DNA of 64,000 nt from DASRHD01 sp035485575. GTDB lineage: Bacteria; Verrucomicrobiota; Verrucomicrobiia; Opitutales; Opitutaceae. The DNA lies in the NCBI GenBank assembly GCA_035485575.1, contig DATHNW010000016.1:62001-126000 (forward strand). The letters run 5' to 3'. Below the pieces are notes generated by a model that saw nothing but the letters and a program-made list of their open reading frames with translations, had not been told where the DNA came from and made no database searches. How positions within the stretch are numbered: the stretch's first letter is position 1; each line of letters opens with the position of its first letter. A program made the translations under genes and the position numbers. Positions 53,347 through 62,982 of this stretch are shown one piece after another.

Positions 53347-54339
53347 ATGGCTCCCTGCACCACGGCGATCATCGGCACCGGTTCCTACGCTCCCGCAAAG
53401 ATCCTGACCAACGACGACCTCGCCCAAATCGTCGATACCTCGAACGAGTGGATTTTCAGCCGCACCGGCATCCGCGAACGCCGCATCGCCGCGCCCGGCG
53501 AAACCAATTCGGACATGGCCGCCCGGGCCGCCTCCCTCGCCCTGGCCAACGCCGGCCTGCCGCCTACCGCCATCGATGTGGTGATCGTGGCCACGCTCAC
53601 GCCGGACATGCCGATGCCGTCCACCGCCTGCTTTGTGCAACACAAGCTCGGCATCCCTTCCCATGCCGCCTGCTTCGACCTCAACGCCGCCTGCTCCGGC
53701 TTTCTTTACGCGCTCGACACGGCCTGCGCGCTGGTCGAGTCCGGCCGCCACCGCCACGCCCTCGTCATCGGCTCGGAAAAACTTTCCACGGTCCTTGACT
53801 GGCAGGACCGCACGACCTGCGTGCTCTTCGGCGACGCCGCCGGTGCGGTGGTCATTGGCCGCGCCACAAAGCCCGACACCGGCTTTCTCGGCTGCAACCT
53901 GAATGCCAAGGGCAGCGTGACCGACATCCTTTGCATCCCCGGCGGCGGCAGCAACCTGCCCATCACCGCCGACTCATTCGCCGCGCGCCAGCATTTCATC
54001 AAGATGAAAGGCCGGGAGGTCTTCAAAGTCGCCGTGCGGGCCATGGAGGAATCAGCGCGGGAAATTTTGGAACAACACCACCTCAGTCCTGATCAGATTT
54101 CCTGCGTGATCCCTCATCAGGCCAACCTGCGCATCATCGAACTCATCGCCGAATATCTCGGCATCCCGCTCGAGCGCTTTTTCATCAATCTCGACCGCTA
54201 CGGCAACACGTCCGCCGCCTCCATTCCCCTGGCGCTTGACGAGGCGCGCCGTGCCGGACGCGTCCGGCCGGGCGATACAGTGCTTATGACCGCCTTCGGG
54301 GCGGGCTTGACCTATGGCTCTGCGCTGATTCGACTCTGA
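53347..54339 (+). CDS. fabH: 3-oxoacyl-ACP synthase III
   Basis: FabH condenses acetyl-CoA with malonyl-ACP to start fatty-acid synthesis. The 330-residue thiolase-fold protein has the full triad: Cys116 in DLNAACSGFLYAL, His in IPHQANLRIIE (near 256) and Asn in YGNTSAASIPLAL (near 286). The early SNEWIFSRTGIRERRIA matches FabH rather than FabF. The ATG at 53347 gives the standard MAPCTTAIIGTGSYAP opening; an alternative GTG at 53302 overlaps the plsX stop. Third gene of rpmF-plsX-fabH. Confidence 0.96.
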   Translation: MAPCTTAIIGTGSYAPAKILTNDDLAQIVDTSNEWIFSRTGIRERRIAAPGETNSDMAARAASLALANAGLPPTAIDVVIVATLTPDMPMPSTACFVQHKLGIPSHAACFDLNAACSGFLYALDTACALVESGRHRHALVIGSEKLSTVLDWQDRTTCVLFGDAAGAVVIGRATKPDTGFLGCNLNAKGSVTDILCIPGGGSNLPITADSFAARQHFIKMKGREVFKVAVRAMEESAREILEQHHLSPDQISCVIPHQANLRIIELIAEYLGIPLERFFINLDRYGNTSAASIPLALDEARRAGRVRPGDTVLMTAFGAGLTYGSALIRL

Positions 54340-54346
54340 TTTTCCC

Positions 54347-55390
54347 ATGCCCATTGCCGTGACGCGCCGCCTTTCCCTCGTTCTTCTCACCATCATTGCC
54401 TCGATCCTGTTGAGCGGCCACGCCCGCGCCGACCTGATCTGGACGCCGCAAAGCGGCTGGCAGATCCAGGGCGGCGCACTCTCCGGATTGGGCGGCGAAG
54501 AAGGGCGGAACGCCATTGATTTGATGAACAAAGGCCGTGCGGCCGAGGAAAAGGGCAGCTATGGCAGCGCGCTCAGCGCGTACGCAAAAGTCGTCAAAAA
54601 GTACCCCAACTCCATTTGGGCGCCCGAGGCGCTCTACCGCTCGGCGCATCTCCGCGTCCTGCGCAAGCAATACACCAAAGGCTTCGCCAACTATCAGGAG
54701 ATCATTGCTGCTTATCCGAGCACGAAGCGTTTCAACGAAGTCATTGGCGAACAATACCGTATTGCCACCGCGCTCCTGAACGGTGCCCGCGGCCGCATTT
54801 TTTGGGGTCTTTTTCCGGGTTTCACCGCGCGTGACAAGGGCATCGAATATTGCGAACAGATTCTCGTCGATGCCCCGTACAACGACTACGCACCGCTTTC
54901 CCTGTTGGAAAGCGCGGCCGGCCATCAATGGTTTGGCGATATCGAGGAATCGATCGACGCACTGGATCGCTTCATCAACAACTACCCGCAAAGCATTTCC
55001 GCGCCCGACGCTTATCTCAAGCTGGCCCAAGCAAATGCCGCCCTCGTCCAGGGCCCCTACTACGACCAAGCCTCGACGAAGGAGGCCATCACCTATTTTC
55101 AGGACTTCATGATTCTTTTTCCCGGTGATCACAATGTCGCTGCGGCGGAAAAAGGCCTGGCCGACATGAAACAGGTCCTGGCCGAAAGCAAAATCAAGAT
55201 GGCCGATTTTTATTTCTACAAGCGCTCGAATTACGTCGCAGCCCGTGTTTTTTACAACGAGGCCATTACGGCGTATCCCGATTCCGACGCCGCCAAACTG
55301 GCCAGGAAGCGCCTCAACGAGGTCGAGGCCGCCGCGGACAGAGCCAAGAATGCCCCGGCGGGCCGGAGAAAATTCCTGGGCATTTTCTAA
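54347..55390 (+). CDS. BamD/YfiO-like TPR protein lacking a lipobox
   Basis: BamD is a TPR lipoprotein of the BAM complex that folds outer-membrane proteins. This 347-residue protein has a signal peptide (RRLSLVLLTIIASILLSGHA) and successive TPR-like hairpins (AAEEKGSYGSALSAYAKVVK, YRSAHLRVLRKQYTKGFANY, ADFYFYKRSNYVAARVFYNE), spaced as in BamD. The usual acylated Cys after the signal is missing; the only Cys lies in the interior (IEYCEQI). It would be soluble, or anchored through partners. It starts 7 bp after fabH and is followed by lptE, consistent with an envelope-assembly operon. Confidence 0.85.
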   Translation: MPIAVTRRLSLVLLTIIASILLSGHARADLIWTPQSGWQIQGGALSGLGGEEGRNAIDLMNKGRAAEEKGSYGSALSAYAKVVKKYPNSIWAPEALYRSAHLRVLRKQYTKGFANYQEIIAAYPSTKRFNEVIGEQYRIATALLNGARGRIFWGLFPGFTARDKGIEYCEQILVDAPYNDYAPLSLLESAAGHQWFGDIEESIDALDRFINNYPQSISAPDAYLKLAQANAALVQGPYYDQASTKEAITYFQDFMILFPGDHNVAAAEKGLADMKQVLAESKIKMADFYFYKRSNYVAARVFYNEAITAYPDSDAAKLARKRLNEVEAAADRAKNAPAGRRKFLGIF

Positions 55391-55432
55391 GATGCCTCTG
55401 GCGGACGTGCACCGCGAAAAATTCCCCACCCG

Positions 55433-55939
55433 ATGCCGCCCCGCCTGATTTTCGCCGCCGCGCTCATCCTGCTCCTCAGCGCCTGTGCCCACTACCAGCT
55501 CGGCACCGACGGCAAGCTCGCGTTCACCACGCTCTACGTTGAACCGGTCGAAAACAAAACCCTGCTCCCCCAATCGGTTGCGCTCGTGAGCACGCAGCTC
55601 CGCGAAGCTTTTCTGCAGGACAGCCGCGTCACGCTGGTCGACTCTTCCGCCCAGGCAGACGCCACGCTGCACGTCACCCTCACCGATTATTCCCGTGCAG
55701 TGGCCGCACCCCGCTCCGACGACACCGGCCTCGCCCGCAAATTCCAGCTCACCCTCCAGGCCCAATGCACATTGACCAACAATCACACCGGTCAGGCTTT
55801 TTTTGAAAAACGCCCAGTGAGCGCCGTGAGGGAGGCGTATACGGACAGCGGTCAGCTCCAGTCCGAATACAATACCGCCCCGCTCCTCGCTGCATCATTG
55901 GGCGACCGCATCGCGCATGCAGTCCTCGACGTGTGGTAA
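55433..55939 (+). CDS. lptE: LptE-like LPS-assembly lipoprotein
   Basis: LptE plugs the LptD beta-barrel to place LPS in the outer leaflet. The 168-residue precursor has a lipoprotein signal with a lipobox (LLLSAC, acylated Cys at 17). The mature part has HYQLGTDGKLAFTTLYVEPVENKTLLP, split by the family's early strand, then STQLREAFLQDSRVTLVDS and ADATLHVTLTDYSR, matching the LptE/RlpB fold. It supports an LPS-bearing outer membrane. It lies 42 bp after the bamD-like gene and overlaps rpe by 7 bp. lptD is not in the window. Confidence 0.85.
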   Translation: MPPRLIFAAALILLLSACAHYQLGTDGKLAFTTLYVEPVENKTLLPQSVALVSTQLREAFLQDSRVTLVDSSAQADATLHVTLTDYSRAVAAPRSDDTGLARKFQLTLQAQCTLTNNHTGQAFFEKRPVSAVREAYTDSGQLQSEYNTAPLLAASLGDRIAHAVLDVW

Positions 55940-56607
55940 GCTTTCCCGTGCACCCGCCCATCCTTGCCCCATCACTGCTCGCCGGTGATCATGCCCATCT
56001 GGCGATCAGCGCACGCGTCAGCGCCGACCTCGGACTTCCGTGGCTGCATATCGACATCATGGACGGCCACTTCGTGCCCAATCTCACTTTCGGGCCCGAG
56101 ACTGTCGCCGCCCTGCGCCGCGCCGGACTGAAAACCTTCTTCGACGTGCATCTCATGCTCGCCGAACCGCATCGCTACGTGGAGCCGTTCGCCAAGGCGG
56201 GCGCCAATCTCATCAGCATCCACATCGAGCCGGCCTACGATCACGCCGCCACGCTCGCCCGTATTCGCACCTTGGGCTGCCAGTGTGGCATTGTGCTCAA
56301 TCCCGGCACGCCGGCCAAGGCGGTCGAGCCATTGCTCGATCAAGTCGACCTGGTTCTCGTCATGACCGTTCAACCCGGCTTCGGCGGCCAGGCCTTTCGC
56401 GGTGACATGCTGCCCAAGGTGAAGGAACTCGCCGATCTCCGCCGGGCGCGCGGCGGCACCTGGCGGATCGAAGTCGATGGCGGCATCGACCTTGCCAGCG
56501 CCGCCGAGTGCCGTATGGCCGGGGCGGACGTCTTTGTCATCGGCACTTCATTCTACAAAGCGCCCGACCGCGCCAAATTTGCCGCCGATTTTTCCCGCCT
56601 CGCCTGA
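55933..56607 (+). CDS. rpe: Ribulose-phosphate 3-epimerase
   Basis: Rpe interconverts ribulose-5-P and xylulose-5-P in the pentose phosphate pathway. The 224-residue TIM barrel shows PPILAPSLLAGD, the metal/active-site WLHIDIMDGHFVPNLTFG, DVHLMLAEPHRYV, MTVQPGFGGQAF and the phosphate loop VDGGID. The GTG at 55933 overlaps the lptE stop; another GTG at 55948 is possible. It lies in the same transcription direction as the envelope genes and is followed 11 bp later by a GNAT gene. Confidence 0.95.
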   Translation: MVSFPVHPPILAPSLLAGDHAHLAISARVSADLGLPWLHIDIMDGHFVPNLTFGPETVAALRRAGLKTFFDVHLMLAEPHRYVEPFAKAGANLISIHIEPAYDHAATLARIRTLGCQCGIVLNPGTPAKAVEPLLDQVDLVLVMTVQPGFGGQAFRGDMLPKVKELADLRRARGGTWRIEVDGGIDLASAAECRMAGADVFVIGTSFYKAPDRAKFAADFSRLA

Positions 56608-56618
56608 CACGCGCCGCG

Positions 56619-57089
56619 ATGCCCCACGAGCTCCAGCACGACGGTTATCTCATTTCCGATGATCCGGCCCGGGTGGACGTGAACGCCGTGCACGCCTTCC
56701 TTTCCACGAGCTATTGGGCGGAAAGCATCCCGCATGAAACCGTGGCCAGGTCGTTGAAAAACTCTCTCGGCTTTGGCGTCTACACGGCTGCGGGAGTCCA
56801 GGTCGGACTCGCGCGTGTCGTCTCGGATTACGCCACCTTTGCCTGGCTGGCCGACGTTTACGTGCTCGATGCACATCGTGGCCGCGGCCTGGCCAAGGCA
56901 CTCATGCGCGCCGTGACTTCGCACCCCAAGCTGCAGGGACTGCGCCGCTTCCAGCTGGTCACGCGCGATGCCCACGGCCTCTACGCGTCATTCGGCTTCA
57001 CGCCCCTGGCCCACCTTGGCCGCCACATGGAGAAGTCCGAGCCGGATATCTACAAGCGGCAGGCGCAGCCGGCACCGGCGGGCCATTGA
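56619..57089 (+). CDS. GNAT-family N-acetyltransferase
   Basis: A 156-residue acetyltransferase. Motif A is clear in ADVYVLDAHRGRGLAKALMRAV (near 85-105), with the acetyl-CoA pyrophosphate loop HRGRGLA, followed by RFQLVTRDAHGLYASFGFTP in the B-motif region. The closest class by eye is the YdhR/YobR-like single-domain GNAT (N-terminus YLISDDPARVDVNAVHAFLS). The acceptor is unknown. Its ATG at 56619 is 11 bp after rpe, and its 3' end is convergent with ugd. Confidence 0.9.
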   Translation: MPHELQHDGYLISDDPARVDVNAVHAFLSTSYWAESIPHETVARSLKNSLGFGVYTAAGVQVGLARVVSDYATFAWLADVYVLDAHRGRGLAKALMRAVTSHPKLQGLRRFQLVTRDAHGLYASFGFTPLAHLGRHMEKSEPDIYKRQAQPAPAGH

Positions 57090-57097
57090 TTCCCCGG

Positions 57098-58477
57098 TTA
57101 TTTGCCAATGCCGTGGGCGCGAAAGCCGATTTTTCGCAACTGCGCCAGATCGAGAATGTTGCGCCCGTCAAAAATAAATGCCGGCTTCGTCATCGCCGCG
57201 AAAATTTTCTCGTAATCGAGCTTCTTGAACTCGTCCCATTCTGTTGCGATGGCGAGGGCGTGCGCACCCTCGGCCGCCTCGTAGGCGTTCTTCGCCACGC
57301 TGAGCCTGGCATCGGCCTGCGCCGGACCAGTCACGGACGCCTTGTCGCCCAGTACGTCGCGCCGGATCTCATCGGCGGAAACTTTTGGATCGTAGACCAC
57401 CACGCGTGCCTGTTCGGCCAGCAGGTCGCGACAGACCGCGATGGCGGCCGACTCGCGCGTGTCGTTCGTGTCTTTTTTGAAGGCAAAGCCCAGCACGGCG
57501 ATTTTTTTGTCTGCAACGGTGTTGAACAGCGCCTTCATGATGCGGCCGGCAAAGCGATGCTTCTGCCAGTCGTTCATCTTCACCACGCTCTCCCAATAAG
57601 CCGCCACCTCGGGCAATCCGAAATGCTCGCAGAGGTAAACCAGATTCAGAATGTCTTTCTGGAAGCACGAGCCGCCGAAGCCGACACTGGCTTTCAAGAA
57701 TTTCGGGCCGATGCGCGAGTCGCGCCCGATCGCATGCGCGACCTCGTCGACGTCCGCCCCCGTCGCCTCACACAGCGCCGAGATCGAGTTGATGGATGAA
57801 ATGCGTTGGGCGAGAAAGGCATTGGCCACCAGTTTCGAGAGCTCGGACGACCACAGGTTGGTCATGATGATGCGGTCGCGCGGCACCCACCGGGCGTAAA
57901 CATCCGCCAGCGTGCGCGCCGCCGTCTCGCCCTCCGGCGTGCGCTCTCCGCCGATCAGCACGCGATCGGGCAGCTCAAGGTCCGCGACGGCCGTGCCTTC
58001 CGCGAGAAATTCCGGGTTCGACAGCACTTGGAACTTCGTGCCGTTCCCATTGGCCGAAAGGATCTCCTTGATGGTCTCGGCCGTCTTTACCGGGATGGTC
58101 GATTTCTCGATGATGATCTTCGGTGTCGTCGCCGTCTCGGCGATGGTGCGCGCGACAGATTCGATGAAACGCAGGTCCGCCGCACGGCCCGCGCCCACGC
58201 CGTAGGTCTTGGTCGGTGTGTTGACCGCCACAAAAATCAGGTCGGCGGCGCGGATGGCACCTGTCACATCGGTTGAAAAAAACAGGTTTTTTCCACGCGT
58301 GCGGCGCACGATATCGTCCAGCCCCGGTTCGTAAACCGGCAGCTGGTCCGAATTCCACGCAGCGATGCGCACGGTGTTCATGTCCACGACGGTTACCTCG
58401 ATGTCCGGCGCCTTCGCCGCAATCATGGCCATGGTGGGGCCGCCGACGTAACCAGCGCCAATGCAACAAATTTTCAT
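57098..58477 (-). CDS. ugd: UDP-glucose 6-dehydrogenase, animal-type
   Basis: Ugd oxidises UDP-glucose to UDP-glucuronate in two NAD+-dependent steps for capsule, exopolysaccharide or LPS sugars. The 459-residue protein opens with MKICCIGAGYVGGPTMAMIA, the dinucleotide fold in the form seen in animal UGDH rather than in E. coli Ugd. The catalytic Cys is in GFGGSCFQKDILNLVYLCE, and the substrate-binding EFLAEGTAV and FAFKKDTNDTRES are intact. The ATG at 58477 is chosen over an upstream start adding 13 residues. It lies downstream of the aminotransferase gene on the same strand. Confidence 0.95.
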   Translation of the reverse strand: MKICCIGAGYVGGPTMAMIAAKAPDIEVTVVDMNTVRIAAWNSDQLPVYEPGLDDIVRRTRGKNLFFSTDVTGAIRAADLIFVAVNTPTKTYGVGAGRAADLRFIESVARTIAETATTPKIIIEKSTIPVKTAETIKEILSANGNGTKFQVLSNPEFLAEGTAVADLELPDRVLIGGERTPEGETAARTLADVYARWVPRDRIIMTNLWSSELSKLVANAFLAQRISSINSISALCEATGADVDEVAHAIGRDSRIGPKFLKASVGFGGSCFQKDILNLVYLCEHFGLPEVAAYWESVVKMNDWQKHRFAGRIMKALFNTVADKKIAVLGFAFKKDTNDTRESAAIAVCRDLLAEQARVVVYDPKVSADEIRRDVLGDKASVTGPAQADARLSVAKNAYEAAEGAHALAIATEWDEFKKLDYEKIFAAMTKPAFIFDGRNILDLAQLRKIGFRAHGIGK

Positions 58478-58525
58478 GTGGGGGGTTAAGTTGGCCGCTC
58501 GTCCGGCTAAATCCAAGGCGGATTT

Positions 58526-59797
58526 TCAGGCGAATCGTCGCGCGACCGTAACAAATCGCCGACCCGCTTCCTGCAGATCGGTTCCCCCCAGCACGCCAAA
58601 ACTCAGGCGTACGAAATTCTTCGGCACATCATCGCCGAAACACAATTCACCCGGCACATAAAGCACGCCGGCCTCGAGGCATCCGCGGCAAAAAGCCGAC
58701 TCGAGTCCGGTGTCCAGCCTGCGGGGCGCCTCAAGCCACAGGTAAAGTCCGCCGGCCGGTTCCGCCCAGCGCCAGCCGCATGTGCGCAATCCTTCTTTTT
58801 CCAAAGCCGCATACAATGACCGCATCTTATGCGCGTAGGCCGGCCGGATTTTTTTCAAATGCGCATCGAGCATATTGTCTGCCAGTACCTGCTCGCAAAT
58901 AGCCTGGTTGAAATTGGCCGTGCCAAAATCGTGATGCCCCTTGGCATGCAGCATGGCATTCAGCCACGTGCTGTCCGTGCAGACGCCCCACCCGACCTTC
59001 AGGCCGCTCGCGAAGGGCTTGGTGAGGGTTGAGAGATACAGTTTCGGAAACTCACGCCACGCTTCGAGACTCAAGACGCTGCGCGCCGCCTCGGGCTTCT
59101 CAAAATAAAGCTCACGGTAGGCAGCATCCTCGACGACAGGCACGAACAGCCCGTGCCGGGCCAGGGTTTCGGCCACGGTATTTTTTTCAATTTCGGAAAG
59201 ACTGCGCGCGGAGGGATTCGAAAAATAGCTGACAAAATACACGGCTTTCACCCGTTCGGCCCGGCCGGTGCGGGCCAGCTCCGCCAGTTGCGCGTCAAGC
59301 GCCCCGGCGTCGATGACGCCGCGACCATCCACCGGCAGCGAAACGGTCTGCACGCCGAGACCGGCCAGCATTTCCAAAAACACGAAATAACTGGGCCGGT
59401 CCACCAGCACGATGTCGCCCGGGTCGCACAGAGTCTGCATCGCCAGATAAAGCGCCTGCTGCGAGCCGTTTGTCACCAGCATGCGCTGCTCGAGGCCTTC
59501 CGCGTCGAGTCCCGGTTCGATTCCCGCCAGTCGCGCCGCCAACAGTCGCCGCAACTGCGGCCGGCCTTGGTTGGTGCCATACTGCAAAAATTCGGGCTCG
59601 CCCACCCGACTGGCCAGTACCCCGGTTGCCGCGCGCACGGCTTCAACCGGCAGCGTGGCGTTGTCGGTAAACCCGGCGGCCAGTGAAAGCAGGCCCGGCT
59701 GTTCGAGCGCCATCACCATCAGGCGGGCGATGGTCGGTGGCGCGGCGCGGTGGCCAAGCTGCGAGAGCGAAATAGCTGGATCGGTGGCAGGTTTCAT
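58526..59797 (-). CDS. PLP-dependent aminotransferase, class I/II (MocR-type or LysN-like)
   Basis: A 423-residue fold-type I PLP enzyme. TNGSQQALYLAMQTLCDPGD forms the cofactor phosphate loop; DRPSYFVFLEML, NPSARSLSE and VEDAAYRELYFE (Asp of the PLP-ring contact) follow, and the Schiff-base Lys is in LSTLTKPFASGLKVGW. Overall resemblance is to 2-aminoadipate/valine-pyruvate-type transaminases that also form the C-terminal domain of MocR regulators; here no HTH domain is attached. The substrate is unknown. The ftsH terminator precedes it, so it has its own promoter; ugd follows 48 bp downstream. Confidence 0.92.
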   Translation of the reverse strand: MKPATDPAISLSQLGHRAAPPTIARLMVMALEQPGLLSLAAGFTDNATLPVEAVRAATGVLASRVGEPEFLQYGTNQGRPQLRRLLAARLAGIEPGLDAEGLEQRMLVTNGSQQALYLAMQTLCDPGDIVLVDRPSYFVFLEMLAGLGVQTVSLPVDGRGVIDAGALDAQLAELARTGRAERVKAVYFVSYFSNPSARSLSEIEKNTVAETLARHGLFVPVVEDAAYRELYFEKPEAARSVLSLEAWREFPKLYLSTLTKPFASGLKVGWGVCTDSTWLNAMLHAKGHHDFGTANFNQAICEQVLADNMLDAHLKKIRPAYAHKMRSLYAALEKEGLRTCGWRWAEPAGGLYLWLEAPRRLDTGLESAFCRGCLEAGVLYVPGELCFGDDVPKNFVRLSFGVLGGTDLQEAGRRFVTVARRFA

Positions 59798-59820
59798 GAA
59801 GCGGCCGGCTTATGAGGCAT

Positions 59821-59847
59821 AAAAAAAGCGCGGGAGCAATCCCGCGC
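59821..59847 (-). terminator. Rho-independent terminator of ftsH
   Basis: On the minus strand GCGCGGGA-TTGC-TCCCGCGC forms a perfect 8-bp stem with a 4-nt loop followed immediately by seven T residues. It starts 24 nt after the ftsH stop and precedes the aminotransferase gene, separating the two transcription units. Confidence 0.88.
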
Positions 59848-59871
59848 CTTGAAAGGTGATGTGTCCGCTTT

Positions 59872-61881
<2,010 letters not shown>

Positions 61882-61923
61882 GATTTGACTAGTATTTCAA
61901 ATTGGATGTTCCCGGCGACGAAG

Positions 61924-62982
61924 TCAATTAGGCTGCCGTGTTTTTTTATCGGCCAATTTGCGTTTGGCATAAATTAATCGTCCACGGCGGATGACCGCAA
62001 AACTGCGCGCGCCAAGGCTGTGCCGGGTGGATTGGCCGCGCTGTACTGCCGCGAGCAGCAATTCGAATCCCTGCCGGGACAACTGGCCTGCATCGCGCTG
62101 CGCCAGCAACCAGTGATGCAACGCCCGGCGCACCAGCGCGCGGGGCTTGTCGGCCAGCTTGCGCAGATCGAGCGTGCCGTCTTCCGCGACGGGACGCACT
62201 TCATCAAGCCATGCCTCCAGCGCGGAATCGTCCTCGGCCAGCAGTTCACGGGTAAGGGCCGCACCCGCCAGCGCGTCGCGCCCAGGCTCGGCCGCGCACC
62301 AGACAGGCAGCACTTTGCGGCGGATGCGATTGCGAAAAAAATCGTCGGCCACATTGGTAGCATCTTCCCGCCATGGCGTGCCGGCGGCACGCAAGACCGA
62401 GGTGAGATCCTTTTTTTTCAACGTCAGCAACGGACGCAAATGCACGCGCCCGCCTGGCATTGACTGCACTGGTCGCGGCGCGCCCAGGCCGCCGGCGCCG
62501 CTGCCACGGGCGATCCGCATGAGCAGGGTCTCGGCAATGTCGTCCATCTGCTGTCCGAGCCAGAGCGCGCGGCTGCGCGCGGCTCTCATTTCCTTTTCAA
62601 AAAACTCCATTCGCGCGACACGCGCCTCGGCCTCGCTCGCATCGCGGTGCGCACTCCGCCACGCGCCGGTGCGCAACTTCATCCCGAGCGCGGCGCATAC
62701 CTTGCGGCAGAATTTTTCGTCCGCATCGGCGTCACGGCCGCGGAGTTTGTGATTGAAATGCAGCACGAGGAGCCGGCTGCGTCGCTCCGGCCAATGCGCC
62801 CACAAAAGCAACAGCAGCACGAGCGAATCCGCCCCGCCGGAAAAAGCCACGGTCCACGGGCCCTGCGATTGCGTTGCCGCCCACGCCAGCACCGCCGGAT
62901 GCAGGCGCTCACGCGGAAACCGCGCCGCGATCTTTTCCGCGCAGACAGGCCAGTCGATGCGGAGGCGGCCTTTATCCGCCAA
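61924..62982 (-). CDS. tilS: tRNA(Ile)-lysidine synthase
   Basis: TilS modifies C34 of tRNA-Ile(CAU) to lysidine, switching decoding from AUG to AUA. The 352-residue protein has the N-type PP-loop SGGADS at 48-53 (FSGGADSLVLLLLL), HFNHKLRGRDADADE, GQQMDDIAETLLMRI with the catalytic loop, and RPLLTLKKKDL. It is shorter than E. coli TilS, lacking the full C-terminal domains. The TTG start at 62982 overlaps the serS stop by 11 nt and is supported by an AAGGAG 10 nt upstream; no closer ATG exists. Confidence 0.94.
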   Translation of the reverse strand: MADKGRLRIDWPVCAEKIAARFPRERLHPAVLAWAATQSQGPWTVAFSGGADSLVLLLLLWAHWPERRSRLLVLHFNHKLRGRDADADEKFCRKVCAALGMKLRTGAWRSAHRDASEAEARVARMEFFEKEMRAARSRALWLGQQMDDIAETLLMRIARGSGAGGLGAPRPVQSMPGGRVHLRPLLTLKKKDLTSVLRAAGTPWREDATNVADDFFRNRIRRKVLPVWCAAEPGRDALAGAALTRELLAEDDSALEAWLDEVRPVAEDGTLDLRKLADKPRALVRRALHHWLLAQRDAGQLSRQGFELLLAAVQRGQSTRHSLGARSFAVIRRGRLIYAKRKLADKKTRQPN

